NCBI RefSeq assembly: GCF_016741875.1
Contig: NZ_JAERRF010000015.1
Span: forward strand, 1-64,000
Length of the DNA stretch: 64,000 bases
Direction: 5' to 3'
From: Streptomyces coffeae
GTDB lineage: Bacteria > Actinomycetota > Actinomycetes > Streptomycetales > Streptomycetaceae
Shown in pieces: positions 53,082-62,291 of the stretch. The translations under genes and the position numbers were made by a program. Each line of letters starts with the position of its first letter. Position 1 is the first letter of the stretch. The notes under the pieces are model-generated. The model had not been told where the DNA came from. It ran no database searches and saw only the letters and a program-made list of their open reading frames with translations.

Positions 53082-55022
53082 ATGCCTGCACAGATCCCCG
53101 TCAGACGTAAGCGTCATCAGGCCGGTGCGCCCGCCGCCGCGCATCGTGCGCACCCCGCACCCCCCGCCGCGCGCACCGCTTCCGGCACCGCGCACCACGG
53201 CCCCGCCGCGGTGTACGAGTACAAGCGCTACAGCGAGCTGGCGGGTCCGCTGACGGAAGCCCGTGCCGACCGCCCCTACCGGGTGCGCACCCGCAGTCTG
53301 CTGGCCCAGGAGCCGCACCGGTTCCGGGCGGCCCTGCTGCTGTGCGCGGCGCCGGTGTGCTCGGCGCTGCTGCTGCTGTGGCTGCTGCGTCCGGACCACT
53401 GGGTGGAGCGCGAGTATGTGACGGTGTGGGAGACCGCGGCGGATACGGTCATGCTGATCTCGATCGCGCTGATCGAGAGCTTCCGGCTGTTCACGGTGAT
53501 CTCCAACGCCCATGCCACGCTGGTGGCCCGCGACCCGGTGCCGGTGGTCGCCGAGCCCGGCACCAAGGTGGCGTTCCTGACCAGCTTCGTCCCCGGCAAG
53601 GAGCCGCTGGCGATGGTCCGGGCGACGCTCGAGGGTGCGGTGCGCATCCGTCACACCGGACCGGTGGACGTCTGGCTGCTCGACGAGGGGGACGACCCGG
53701 AAGTCAAGGAGCTGTGCGCACGGCTGGGCGTGCACCACTTCTCCCGCAAGGGAATCGAGAAATGGAATCAGCCGAAGGGGAGTTTCCGGGCGAAGACAAA
53801 GCACGGGAATTACAACGCCTGGCTCGACGCGCACGGCGACGATTATGAATTCATGGCGTGCGTGGACACCGACCATGTTCCGCTGCCCAACTTCCTGGAG
53901 CGCATGCTCGGTTACTTCCGCGATCCCGATGTCGCGTTCGTCGTCGGTCCGCAGGTCTACGGCAACTACGACAACGGGGTCACCAAGGCCGCGGAAAGCC
54001 AGCAGTTCCTGTTCCACGCGCTGATCCAGCGGGCCGGGAACGCCTACGGCGGCCCGATGTTCGTGGGGACCAACAACGCCGTACGGATCAGCGCGCTGCG
54101 CGGCATCGGCGGGCTGTACGACTCGATCACCGAGGACATGGCCACCGGCTTCGCCATCCACTGCCACCGCAACCCCGTGACGCGGAAGAAGTGGCGCTCG
54201 GTCTACACCCCGGACGTGCTGGCGGTCGGCGAGGGCCCGAGCACCTGGACCGACTTCTTCACCCAGCAACTGCGGTGGAGCCGGGGTACCTATGAGACCG
54301 TGCTCAAGCAGTTCTGGAAGGGCTCGTTCTCACTTCCGCCGGGCAAGCTGCTCAACTACGCACTGATGATCACGTACTACCCGATGACCGCGCTCAACTG
54401 GGTGCTCTCCGCGCTGTCCTGCGCCCTGTTCCTGATGCTGGGCGCCTCCGGGGTGCACATCCCCGCCGAGATCTGGATGATGCTCTACAGCGACGCGGCG
54501 ATGCTCCAGATCGGGCTGTACATCTGGAACCGCCGCCACAACGTCTCCCCGCACGAGCCGGAGGGCTCCGGCGGACTGGCCGGAATGCTGCTGTCCGCGC
54601 TGTCCGCCCCGATCTACGCCAAGTCGCTGTGCGACGCGGTGCTGCGCCGCAGAAGCACGTTCGTGGTCACGCCCAAGGGGGACTCCTCCAGCCCGGACCG
54701 GCTGTCCACCTTCCGGATCCATCTGCTGTGGGCGGGGGTCTTCGGCTCCTCGCTGACCGCCTCGTTCTTCCTGGGCCATGAGCACGCGGCGATGCGGACC
54801 TGGGCCTCGCTGGCCCTGGCGCTGTGCCTGGCGCCGGTGGTGATCTGGTACGGCGGGGTGCTGCGCGGCCGGCGCGGGCGGCCCGCGGCCCCGGCGGTGC
54901 CCACCGCGCGGTCGGACAGCCCGTGTGCGCCCGCCAAGGTGAGCATCGTGAAGGACGGGCCGCGGGACACCGCACCGGACACGGCGGCGGAGGACAAGGA
55001 GGCGGCGGTCTGCGCGCTCTGA
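53082..55022 (+). CDS. Membrane glycosyltransferase family 2 (cellulose synthase-like)
   Basis: 646 residues with two N-terminal transmembrane helices (about 85-140) followed by a GT-A catalytic domain: DVWLLDEGDD, FMACVDTDHVPLPNFLE (DxD), GLYDSITEDMATGF (TED, catalytic base) and QQLRWSRGT (QxxRW). Four to five C-terminal helices form the polymer channel. This is the plan of processive beta-glycan synthases. No PilZ domain or BcsB-like partner lies beside it. Start ATG 53082 follows GGGAG. The 270-base AT-richer upstream region should hold its promoter. Confidence 0.92.
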   Translation: MPAQIPVRRKRHQAGAPAAAHRAHPAPPAARTASGTAHHGPAAVYEYKRYSELAGPLTEARADRPYRVRTRSLLAQEPHRFRAALLLCAAPVCSALLLLWLLRPDHWVEREYVTVWETAADTVMLISIALIESFRLFTVISNAHATLVARDPVPVVAEPGTKVAFLTSFVPGKEPLAMVRATLEGAVRIRHTGPVDVWLLDEGDDPEVKELCARLGVHHFSRKGIEKWNQPKGSFRAKTKHGNYNAWLDAHGDDYEFMACVDTDHVPLPNFLERMLGYFRDPDVAFVVGPQVYGNYDNGVTKAAESQQFLFHALIQRAGNAYGGPMFVGTNNAVRISALRGIGGLYDSITEDMATGFAIHCHRNPVTRKKWRSVYTPDVLAVGEGPSTWTDFFTQQLRWSRGTYETVLKQFWKGSFSLPPGKLLNYALMITYYPMTALNWVLSALSCALFLMLGASGVHIPAEIWMMLYSDAAMLQIGLYIWNRRHNVSPHEPEGSGGLAGMLLSALSAPIYAKSLCDAVLRRRSTFVVTPKGDSSSPDRLSTFRIHLLWAGVFGSSLTASFFLGHEHAAMRTWASLALALCLAPVVIWYGGVLRGRRGRPAAPAVPTARSDSPCAPAKVSIVKDGPRDTAPDTAAEDKEAAVCAL

Positions 55023-55066
55023 CCGCACCGCCAACGCCCGGCTCCCACAAGGGAGTCGGGCGCTTC

Positions 55067-55762
55067 TCATGGGCGCGGCTCGTCGACGGACTCGGGAGAC
55101 GTGGGACGCTCGGAACTCTCGGGACGCCACAGCGGATGTTCCCGGGCCGCCCACTCCGGGTCCACCCGCCCGGTGCGCATCCCGCGCCGGGCCTCGGGGT
55201 CGGCGAGCGCCTTCCCGATGTGCCCGAGCAGCACAAGGCCGAGGAAGAGCGCCAGCCAGTCATGGACGAAGGTGGCGCTGGTGCGCCACATCAGCGGGGC
55301 CAGACCGGTGAACCACATCAGCACCCCGGTGCCGGTCATCACCAGCACCGCACCGGTCAGATACGCCGCCCACAGCTTCTGCCCGGCGTTGAACTTGCCC
55401 GCCGGACGCTCCTGCGGCCTGCGGTCGCGCCGGAGCGCGGCACGCAGCCAGCGGCGGTCATGCGGTCCGAACCGGTTGAGGCGGCCCAGGTCGGCACGGA
55501 AGGCCCGGGAGGCCAGACCGAGCAGCACCGGGGCCGGGGTAAGGATGCCGGACCAGGTGTGGACGGTGACGACCAGCACCCGGCGGCCCACCAGTTCGGC
55601 CAGTTGGGGGAGGTACAGACAGGCCGCGCTGAGCACACACAGGCCCATCAGGACGGCGGTGGTGCGGTGGATCCAGCGCTCGGCCGGGGTGAAGCGGAGC
55701 AGCCGCGGCCGGGCGGCGGTCCCGGCGGCGGTCTCCGCCGCGGTGTCAGACGGTGGGGGCAT
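55067..55762 (-). CDS. Cytochrome b-type membrane subunit, partner of molybdoenzyme
   Basis: 231 residues with four hydrophobic helices and spaced histidines (RWIHRTTAVLMGL, VVTVHTWSGIL, FVHDWLALFLGLVLLGHIGKA), the di-haem cytochrome b561/Ni-hydrogenase type pattern. Its start lies inside the upstream molybdoenzyme gene (17-base overlap). It would receive electrons from quinol, or deliver them, for the Tat-exported molybdoprotein, much as MsrQ does for MsrP. Confidence 0.84.
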   Translation of the reverse strand: MPPPSDTAAETAAGTAARPRLLRFTPAERWIHRTTAVLMGLCVLSAACLYLPQLAELVGRRVLVVTVHTWSGILTPAPVLLGLASRAFRADLGRLNRFGPHDRRWLRAALRRDRRPQERPAGKFNAGQKLWAAYLTGAVLVMTGTGVLMWFTGLAPLMWRTSATFVHDWLALFLGLVLLGHIGKALADPEARRGMRTGRVDPEWAAREHPLWRPESSERPTSPESVDEPRP

Positions 55763-56507
55763 CGTCGCGTCCGTTCGACCGGCCGACCCAGGCGTCCACG
55801 TCATAGCCCCGGCGCTCCCAGTAGCCGGGCACCACCTCGTCGGTGAGGGTGATGCCGGAGAGCCACTTCGCCGACTTGTAGAAGTACATCGGCGCCACAT
55901 ACAGCCGCACCGGGCCGCCGTGGGAGTGGCCGAGCGGCTTGTCCCGCATCCGCAGGGCCACCAGGACGTCCTTCCGGCGCGCCTGGTCGAGGGTCAGGCT
56001 CTCGCAGTACGCGCCGTCGAAGCAGGTGAAGCGGACCGCGGTGGCCTGCCGCCGGACCCCGGCCGCGTCGAGCAGATCCGAAAGGCGCACCCCTTCGAAC
56101 GGGGTCTGCCGCACCCGCCAGCCGGTGACGCACTGGACGTCGCGGACCACCCGGGCTTGCGGCAGTGCGCGCAGATCGTCCAGCCGGTAGCGGGTGGGCC
56201 GGTCCACCAGCCCGCCGACGGTGAGCCGGTAGTTCCCCGCGTCCTTGTGCGGTACGGAGGAGGTGACGGAGTAGTAGCGGAACCCGCCGCCGTTGGGCAG
56301 GTAACCGGTGACGCCGGTGGGGTCGTTCTCCGCCACCGCCCCGAGGGCGGTCTCCAGCCGCGCCTGGAGCCAGGGCGCGGCGGCCATCGCGCCCGCGCCC
56401 AGCCCGACCATGCCGAGCACGAGGCGGCGGCCGACGGGGGCGCCGGTGCGGTCGGCGTCGCCCGCGCGGTCGGCGTCGGCGTCGGCGTCGCCGGTGTTGG
56501 GGTCCAT
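55746..56507 (-). CDS. Sulfite-oxidase-family (YedY/MsrP-like) molybdopterin protein
   Basis: 253 residues. A Tat-like signal (GRRLVLGMVGLGAGAMAAAPW, 26-46) precedes the Moco-binding domain with the ligand Cys in VQCVTGWRV, FTCFDGAYCESLTLDQA and KSAKWLSGITLTDE. The dimerisation domain of animal-type sulfite oxidase is absent, which fits YedY/MsrP-like enzymes. The N-terminus has a short Asp-Ala repeat encoded by GTCGGC units. With the overlapping cytochrome b gene it forms a membrane-linked pair. Confidence 0.87.
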   Translation of the reverse strand: MDPNTGDADADADRAGDADRTGAPVGRRLVLGMVGLGAGAMAAAPWLQARLETALGAVAENDPTGVTGYLPNGGGFRYYSVTSSVPHKDAGNYRLTVGGLVDRPTRYRLDDLRALPQARVVRDVQCVTGWRVRQTPFEGVRLSDLLDAAGVRRQATAVRFTCFDGAYCESLTLDQARRKDVLVALRMRDKPLGHSHGGPVRLYVAPMYFYKSAKWLSGITLTDEVVPGYWERRGYDVDAWVGRSNGRDDAPTV

Positions 56508-56645
56508 GCCCTCGATGAGAGCACCGGACCCGGCCCGGCGCCATCTCCTGCGCGGATTCGTCAGACTTCCGTCAGATTTCGCAGGACTGCCGTCAGACTT
56601 CGCACATCCGCCGGATCTCGTGGCCCCTGCGCCCCCGGGCGGGTG

Positions 56646-58301
56646 TCACCCCACCGCCGTGGCCGCCGCCCGGCCCGCGGTGCGCCCGGAGAACAGACAG
56701 CCGCCGAGGAAGGTGCCCTCCAGCGCGCGGTAGCCGTGCACTCCCCCGCCGCCGAAGCCCGCCACCTCACCCGCCGCGTAGACACCGGGCAGCGGCTCAC
56801 CGCCCTCGGTCAGCACCCGCGAGCACAGATCCGTCTCCAATCCGCCGAGCGTCTTACGGGTCAGGATGTTCAGCCGTACGGCGATCAGCGGGCCCGCCTC
56901 GGGGTCGAGCAGCCGGTGCGGTGCCGCGGTGCGGATGACCCGGTCGACGAGATAGCGGCGGGCCCCGCGCACCGCGGTGACCTGGAGGTCCTTGGTGTAG
57001 GGGTGGGCGATCTCACGGTCCCGGGCGGTGATCTCGCGGTGTAGCTCCGCCTCGTCGATCAGCGGTTCCTTCGTCAGCTCGTTCATCCGGCGCACCAGCG
57101 CGGTCAGCGAGCGTTCGACCACGAAGTCGGCTCCATGGTCCATGAACGCCTGGACCGGGCCCGGGGCCCCGCCCCCGGCGCGGCCGAACACCCCGCGGAC
57201 GCTCTTGCCCGTCAGATCCGGGTTCTGCTCGGAGCCGGAGAGGGTGAACTCCTTCTCGATGATCTTCCTGGTGAGGACGAACCAGGTGTGGTCATGGCCG
57301 GTGCGCATGATGTGCTCAAGCGTGCCGAGGGTGTCGAAGCCGGGGAAGAGCGGCACCGGGAGCCGTTTGCCGCGGGCATCCAGCCACAGCGGGGAGGGGC
57401 CGGAGAGGATCCTGATGCCGTGCCGGGGCCAGATCGGGTTCCAGTTCTCGATGCCCTCGGTGTAGTGCCACATCCGGTCGCGGTTGATGATCCGGCCGCC
57501 CGCGGACTCGGTGACGCCGAGCATCTTGCCGTCCACATGCGCCGGGACGCCGGAGATCATGCGCTCGGGCGGACTGCCCAGCCGCTCGGGCCAGTTCTCC
57601 CGCACCAGGTCGTGGTTGCCGCCGATGCCGCCGGAGGTGATGATCACCGCTTGGGCGCGCAGCTCGAAGGCGCCGGTGACCTCCCGGCTGCTGGCGGTGC
57701 CGCGCTCGGTGTCGCTGGGCTCCAGGATGTCGCCGGTGACCGTGTCGACGGCGCCCGCGCTGCGCGCGAGTCCGGTGACCCGGTGCCGGAAGCGCAGATC
57801 GACCAGACCGCGGGCGGCCGCGGCTCGCACCCGCCGCTCGAAGGGGGCGACCACCCCCGGGCCGGTGCCCCAGGTGATGTGGAAGCGGGGTACGGAGTTG
57901 CCGTGCCCCGTGGCGTCGTAGCCGCCGCGCTCGGCCCAGCCGACGAGCGGGAACAGCCGCAACCCCTGGGCGTGCAGCCAGGACCGCTTCTCTCCGGCCG
58001 CGAAGTCCACGTACGCCTCGGCCCAGCGGCGCGGCCAGTGGTCCTCCTCGCGGTCGAACCCGGCCGTGCCCAGCCAGTCCTGCCAGGCCAGTTCCCGGCT
58101 GTCGCGGATGCGCAGCCGCCGCTGCTCGGGCGAGTCGACGAGGAAGAGGCCGCCGAAGGACCAGTGGGCCTGGCCGCCGAGGGACTGTTCGGGCTCCTGG
58201 TCGAGCAGGATCACCTTCCGGCCCGCGTCGGCCAGTTCCGCGGTGGCCGCGAGCCCCGCGAGCCCCGCACCGACCACGATCACATCCGCGTCGTACGCCA
58301 T
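56646..58301 (-). CDS. FAD-binding dehydrogenase (KsdD/fumarate-reductase-like)
   Basis: 551 residues: VIVVGAGLAGLAATAELADAGRKVILLDQ at the N-terminus, GGQAHWSFGGLFLVDSPEQRR, VIITSGGIGGNHDLVRENWP, and VYAAGEVAGFGGGGVHGYRALEGTFLGGCLFSGRTAG at the C-terminus. This is the actinobacterial FAD-binding dehydrogenase group related to 3-ketosteroid dehydrogenases and fumarate reductases. No steroid genes are nearby, so the substrate is open. Start is ATG 58301. Confidence 0.88.
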   Translation of the reverse strand: MAYDADVIVVGAGLAGLAATAELADAGRKVILLDQEPEQSLGGQAHWSFGGLFLVDSPEQRRLRIRDSRELAWQDWLGTAGFDREEDHWPRRWAEAYVDFAAGEKRSWLHAQGLRLFPLVGWAERGGYDATGHGNSVPRFHITWGTGPGVVAPFERRVRAAAARGLVDLRFRHRVTGLARSAGAVDTVTGDILEPSDTERGTASSREVTGAFELRAQAVIITSGGIGGNHDLVRENWPERLGSPPERMISGVPAHVDGKMLGVTESAGGRIINRDRMWHYTEGIENWNPIWPRHGIRILSGPSPLWLDARGKRLPVPLFPGFDTLGTLEHIMRTGHDHTWFVLTRKIIEKEFTLSGSEQNPDLTGKSVRGVFGRAGGGAPGPVQAFMDHGADFVVERSLTALVRRMNELTKEPLIDEAELHREITARDREIAHPYTKDLQVTAVRGARRYLVDRVIRTAAPHRLLDPEAGPLIAVRLNILTRKTLGGLETDLCSRVLTEGGEPLPGVYAAGEVAGFGGGGVHGYRALEGTFLGGCLFSGRTAGRAAATAVG

Positions 58302-58355
58302 GGTGGTGTTCCGTTCTGGTCGGCCCGCCGGCGGTGTCGTCGCTGCGATCCTCCC

Positions 58356-58367
58356 TACCGGCCGGTA
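58356..58367. promoter_or_regulatory. TetR-type palindrome upstream of the KsdD-like gene
   Basis: TACCGGCCGGTA is a perfect 12-bp palindrome 55 bases upstream of the flavoprotein start. The shape is common for TetR-family operators; no such regulator gene is in this interval. Confidence 0.45.
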
Positions 58368-58498
58368 TGCCGTCAACCCGCCGTTGGGAGCGCTTTCCGG
58401 CCCGCCAACTCCCGGATGACACCGTCTTGTACAACAAAGCGTGACAATCGTTCACCGAGATTGGACAGTATTCGGCCAACGCGGCATCATCAACGCCT

Positions 58499-59224
58499 AT
58501 GGCTGACCGCCCCGTTGAGCACTCAGGGCCGCCGCACCCGGCGGAACGTCGCGTGGTGAATCCGACCCTTGTCACCCCCGGACCGCAGCCCGTCGAAGCG
58601 GCCGGGCCCGGCGCCGACGATGTGCCCCAGGTACTCCGGGGCGAGGTGGTCGGCCCCCGGCACGCCCGCCGCCGTCCGGTGGACAACCGGCGCAAGGCCG
58701 CGGCCGGGGCCATCCTGCTGTCGGCGACCGGCGCCGCCACCGCGCTCTTCCTGCTCATGGGCAAGGACGCCCGGCCGCCCACCGCCGCGCCGGACACCTC
58801 CTCGTCCGCCCCCGACCGGCCCGACGCGCACACCTCCTCGCTCGGTGAGTCGGCGGTCGGCGACGCCCCGCTGCGCGGCTCGCGTGCGGAGCGGCCCGCA
58901 CCGGCCGCGGCGGACCGGGCCGACGCGGCGCCGTCCGACGCATCGGCGCACGAGCCCGGCTCCTCCTCCGGACCGAGGCACTCCGCCGCGTCCCGGCAGG
59001 ACCTGCCGGGACGCGGGTCCGGCCACTCCGGCGACTGGCAGGACGGTGCGGAGCAGCTGCGCCGCTGGGCGCGCGCCTACGCCGAGCAGCACAACGGCGA
59101 ACACCAAGGCCAGGGCCACGGCAAGCACCGGTACGACGACGGCGGCGGCGGAAACGGCCAGGGCAACGGGTATGGGAACGGCCAGGGCGAGCCGGGCCGC
59201 TGGGGCGGTGGCCACGGGCGCTGA
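58499..59224 (+). CDS. Uncharacterised single-pass membrane protein with Gly/Asn-rich tail
   Basis: 241 residues. A charged cytoplasmic N-terminus (RRRPVDNRRK) precedes one transmembrane helix (AAAGAILLSATGAATALFLLMG, about 68-88). The rest is a low-complexity Ser/Pro/Ala linker and a His/Gly/Asn-rich C-terminus (GGGGNGQGNGYGNGQG) outside the cell. No family is recognised. It resembles many Streptomyces cell-surface tail-rich proteins. Confidence 0.7.
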   Translation: MADRPVEHSGPPHPAERRVVNPTLVTPGPQPVEAAGPGADDVPQVLRGEVVGPRHARRRPVDNRRKAAAGAILLSATGAATALFLLMGKDARPPTAAPDTSSSAPDRPDAHTSSLGESAVGDAPLRGSRAERPAPAAADRADAAPSDASAHEPGSSSGPRHSAASRQDLPGRGSGHSGDWQDGAEQLRRWARAYAEQHNGEHQGQGHGKHRYDDGGGGNGQGNGYGNGQGEPGRWGGGHGR

Positions 59225-59251
59225 CCGCCCACGATCTGCTTGTATGGCGAC

Positions 59252-59806
59252 ATGCCTGATCAAGAGCCGCTGCCCCCCGACGGGCCGCTGTCCGCCGACG
59301 AGCTGCTGGACATCGTGGACGAGCGGGACCGCGTGGTGGGCCAGGCCCGGCGCGCCGACGCCATGGCCAACCGGCTGCGCCACCGCTGTGTCTTCGTACT
59401 GGCGCGGGACGCCCGGGGCCGGATCTTCGTCCACCGGCGCACCCCGCAGAAGATCGTCTTCCCGTCGCACTACGACATGTTCGTCGGCGGGGTGGTCGGC
59501 GCGGGCGAGAACTATGACGACGCGGCGCTGCGCGAGGCGCGGGAGGAGCTGGGCGTCACCGAACTGCCCGCGCCCGAACCGCTGTTCTCCTTCCTCTACG
59601 AGACGCCCGAGCACACCTGGTGGAGCCGGGTCTACCAGGTGCGCTGCGAGCGGCCCGTCACGCCGCAGGCGGAGGAGATCGCCTGGCACGCCTTTCTCAC
59701 CGAGGAGGAGCTGACCCGCCGGCTGCCGGAGTGGGAGTGGGTCCCGGACGGGGTGGAGGCGTACCGGCGGCTGCTGGAGCTGCGCCGCGAGGGGCTCGTC
59801 CGGTGA
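59252..59806 (+). CDS. Nudix hydrolase
   Basis: 184 residues with a complete Nudix box GAGENYDDAALREAREELG (G-x5-E-x7-REVxEExG form) after FPSHYDMFVGGVV. The DELLDIVDERDRVVGQ opening and HTWWSRVYQVRCE strand place it in the isopentenyl-diphosphate-isomerase-like/YfcD subgroup. ATG 59252 is preferred to an upstream TTG. The stop overlaps the next GTG. Confidence 0.9.
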   Translation: MPDQEPLPPDGPLSADELLDIVDERDRVVGQARRADAMANRLRHRCVFVLARDARGRIFVHRRTPQKIVFPSHYDMFVGGVVGAGENYDDAALREAREELGVTELPAPEPLFSFLYETPEHTWWSRVYQVRCERPVTPQAEEIAWHAFLTEEELTRRLPEWEWVPDGVEAYRRLLELRREGLVR

Positions 59807-60213
59807 CCGGCCCCCGCCCGCCGAGGAGCGGGCTCGCGGCGGTACGCCTCTGGTTCGCCCCCGAACGCCTCCGCGAGGAGGGCCATACCCCCGACTACCG
59901 CTTCTCGCTCGCCAACGAGCGCACCTTTCTGGCCTGGCTGCGGACGGCGATGGCGCTGGTGGGCGGCGGTTTCGCGGTCGACCAGTTCCTGACGGACACC
60001 ACCCGCCCGCTGCGGCTGGCGCTGTCCCTGGTCCTGCTCGCGGGCGGCGCGCTGTGCGCCCTGCGGGCGATCAACCACTGGATCCGCTGTGAACGCGCCA
60101 TGCGTCGCGGCGAGGATCTGCCCAGCTCACGTTTTCCGGTGGCGCTGGCGCTGGCCGTCGGGGTGGTCGCGCTGGGCATGGTGCTGGTGGTCGCCTTCGG
60201 CTGGGGTGTGTGA
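59803..60213 (+). CDS. DUF202 (YidH-type) membrane protein, first of two
   Basis: 136 residues with the DUF202 motif FSLANERTFLAWLRTAMALVGGGFAVDQF and three transmembrane helices. GTG start overlaps the Nudix stop. The function of this family is unknown. Confidence 0.88.
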   Translation: MTGPRPPRSGLAAVRLWFAPERLREEGHTPDYRFSLANERTFLAWLRTAMALVGGGFAVDQFLTDTTRPLRLALSLVLLAGGALCALRAINHWIRCERAMRRGEDLPSSRFPVALALAVGVVALGMVLVVAFGWGV

Positions 60214-60217
60214 GCCG

Positions 60218-60550
60218 GTGCCGGAGGGGAAAGGACCGGTCGGGAACGGAACGCGGGACCCGGGGCTCCAGCCGGAGCGCACCCGGCTGGCCTGGCGGCG
60301 TACGACGCTCGCCTGCGCGGTGGCCGCCTCGCTCGCCGGACGCCAGACCCTGGCCTCCGGCATCGGTCCGATCCCCCTGCTCGGCCTGGCCCTGACCGTC
60401 CTGGCCTGGCTGACCTTCCTGGGCCTGGCACACCGCCGCATCCGGACCCTGTACGTACCACGGCCGCCCGCACTGTCCCCGCGGGCGGCCGTGGTCGCGG
60501 TCGCCTGCGTCCTGGCGATGGCCGTCTTCGGCTCGGCGACCCTCCACTGA
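60218..60550 (+). CDS. DUF202 membrane protein, second of two
   Basis: 110 residues: LQPERTRLAWRRTTLACAVAASLAGR is the DUF202 motif in its short form, followed by two more hydrophobic helices. GTG 60218 starts four bases after the previous stop. The pair (long plus short DUF202) is a recurrent actinobacterial arrangement. Confidence 0.86.
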   Translation: MPEGKGPVGNGTRDPGLQPERTRLAWRRTTLACAVAASLAGRQTLASGIGPIPLLGLALTVLAWLTFLGLAHRRIRTLYVPRPPALSPRAAVVAVACVLAMAVFGSATLH

Positions 60551-60993
60551 GCACTGCTGTCGTACGACTGGGCGCGTACGACGGCGGGCGCCCAGGGCGC
60601 GTACGCGGGCCCGCACCCTGGGGCCCATGCCCCGACCCCACAGGACGCCCCCGCACACCGGGATCCCGCACACGGGGCGAGCGGGGCCCGGGCCCGCCGG
60701 AGCGGTGCGTCCGCCCCGCGCGGGGACGATGGGGCGACCCCGAACGCCCGAGCGCGGGGCCCCGCTCCGCCGTCGGCGACGGCTACACGGCCCTGCCGCC
60801 CGGCAAACCCGTGCGGCGCGCCGGCGATGTGACCGTCGGCGGTGCGCCGGCGGCCGGGCCCGTGGTGCGGTTCGGGTGCACCCCGAAGGGGCGCGGGGCT
60901 GTGTCGATGTGCGGCTCCGCCGCGTGGGCGACCAGCCCACGACGCAGCCGCAGACGCATGACTGCACCTCGCGGCACTTCCCGCGGAGCGCTC
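60551..60993. other. Non-coding interval with a degenerate Streptomyces interspersed repeat
   Basis: About 440 bases without a convincing gene. At about 60884-60943 the sequence (CCCCGAAGGGGCGCGGGGCT ... GGGCGACCAGCCC) resembles the short palindromic repeat spread through Streptomyces intergenic regions. The rest is GC-rich and gives only low-quality frames. Confidence 0.5.
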
Positions 60994-61158
60994 AGGCCCT
61001 GTCCTGCCGATCTTCGCGGGCCCGCGACGCCTGGCACCGCGCCTCGCTGCGTTGTCGGGATCTTCCGAGTACGCCCAGTACGAGGACGACCCTCCGCCTT
61101 GCGATCCACGGCACCAGACGCCGCGGGCTGATCCACGAAGATCGACAGGACCGGACCT
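60994..61158. repeat. Interspersed repeat with terminal inverted repeats, copy 2
   Basis: A 165-base element bounded by AGGCCCTGTCCTGCCGATCTTCG (60994-61016) and an imperfect reverse complement (61136-61158). Its interior shares GGGCCCGCGACGCCTGGCACCG, GAGTACGCCCAGTACGAGG, CCTCCGCCTTGCGATCC and CAGACGCCGCGGGCTGATC with 14915-15105. As in copy 1, the right end merges with the TAG stop of a leftward gene and lies between convergent units. Confidence 0.85.
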
Positions 61159-62083
61159 AGTCGATCGTGACGGCGATCTTGCCTCGGGTGTGGCCCTCGG
61201 CGCTGAGGCGCTGGGCCTCTGCCGTTCTCGGGAGGGGGAGGACGGCGGCGAGTTCCACGCCGAGGGCGCCACGTTCGGCGAGGTCGGTCAGGTCCTGGAG
61301 ATCGTTGGGGTCGGGGCGGACGAAGACATAGCGGCCGCCGAGGGCCAGCACCTCCGGGTCGGCGATCGAGGCGAGCCGTCCGCCGCGGGCCAGGAGTTCC
61401 GCGGAGGCGGTGAGCGCCTGGCCGCCGACCAGGTCCAGCGCCGCGTCCACCCCGCGCGGCACCAGCTCCCGCACCCGGTCGGCGAGCCCGTCCCCGTAGA
61501 CGACGGGATCCGCGCCCAGCGCGCGCAGATAGTCGTGGTTGCGCTCGCTCGCCGTGCCGATGACCCGCGCGCCCATGTGCCGCGCGAGCTGGACCGCCAT
61601 CGAGCCGACCCCGCCCGCGGCCGCGTGCACCAGGACGGTGTCGCCCTCGGTGACCCGCAGCGCCCCGGTCAGGGCCTGGTACGCCGTCAGCCCGGCCAGC
61701 GGGATGCACGCGGCCTGGGCGAAGGACAGATTGCGGGGTTTGCGGGCGAGTGTGCGCAGGGGCGCTGCCACGTACTCGGCGAAGGTGCCCCGGGAGAGGA
61801 AGTCCTCCCGGACGTATCCGATCACCTCGTCACCCGGCCGGAACTCGGTCACCGCGGGGCCCGGCCGCTCCACCACTCCGGCGACGTCCCAGCCGGGAAT
61901 GACCGGGAAGACGGCGTCCAGGACCGGGTCCAGGTATCCGGCCTGGGCCTTCCAGTCGACGGGGTTCACGGCGGCGGCCCGGACCCGGATCAGCACGGAG
62001 TCGGGGCCGACCTTGGGGTCGGGGACCTCGCCGTAGTCGAGGACCTCGGGGCCGCCGTAGCGGCGGTAGGTGATGGCCTTCAT
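61157..62083 (-). CDS. NADP-dependent quinone-oxidoreductase-like protein
   Basis: 308 residues of the zinc-free medium-chain family: MKAITYRRYGGPEVLDYGEVPDP, VRAAAVNPVDWKAQAG, IPGWDVAGVVE, and VLVHAAAGGVGSMAVQLARHMGARVIGTAS. Start ATG 62083; upstream codons ignored. The stop codon lies at the edge of interspersed repeat copy 2. It faces the phosphotransferase operon across a TetR-type palindrome. Confidence 0.92.
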   Translation of the reverse strand: MKAITYRRYGGPEVLDYGEVPDPKVGPDSVLIRVRAAAVNPVDWKAQAGYLDPVLDAVFPVIPGWDVAGVVERPGPAVTEFRPGDEVIGYVREDFLSRGTFAEYVAAPLRTLARKPRNLSFAQAACIPLAGLTAYQALTGALRVTEGDTVLVHAAAGGVGSMAVQLARHMGARVIGTASERNHDYLRALGADPVVYGDGLADRVRELVPRGVDAALDLVGGQALTASAELLARGGRLASIADPEVLALGGRYVFVRPDPNDLQDLTDLAERGALGVELAAVLPLPRTAEAQRLSAEGHTRGKIAVTID

Positions 62084-62273
62084 GGTGGCGCTCCTTGCGG
62101 TTTCCCTGAGGTGGCCCTGTGGTGCTCGTGCGCAGTGCGTCAGCGGTGTTTCAGCCGTGCCGTAGGGTGCGGGGCCGTACGCCACGACCGCGTCGCGGTG
62201 GCTTCCCTTCGACGCTCCTTCTCCCGCCGCCTCCGCGCAAACCGGCGCCCATCGCCGTACCGCACTGGACTAC

Positions 62274-62291
62274 ATACCGACTGGTCGGCAT
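62274..62291. promoter_or_regulatory. TetR-type operator between oxidoreductase and kinase/acyl-CoA dehydrogenase operon
   Basis: ATaCCGACtgGTCGGcAT is an 18-base palindrome with two mismatches (core CCGAC-tg-GTCGG). The TACCGACTGGTCGG-type sequence is typical of TetR/AcrR regulators of acyl-CoA genes. It lies 59 bases before the kinase start at 62350 and about 190 upstream of the divergent oxidoreductase. Confidence 0.65.
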
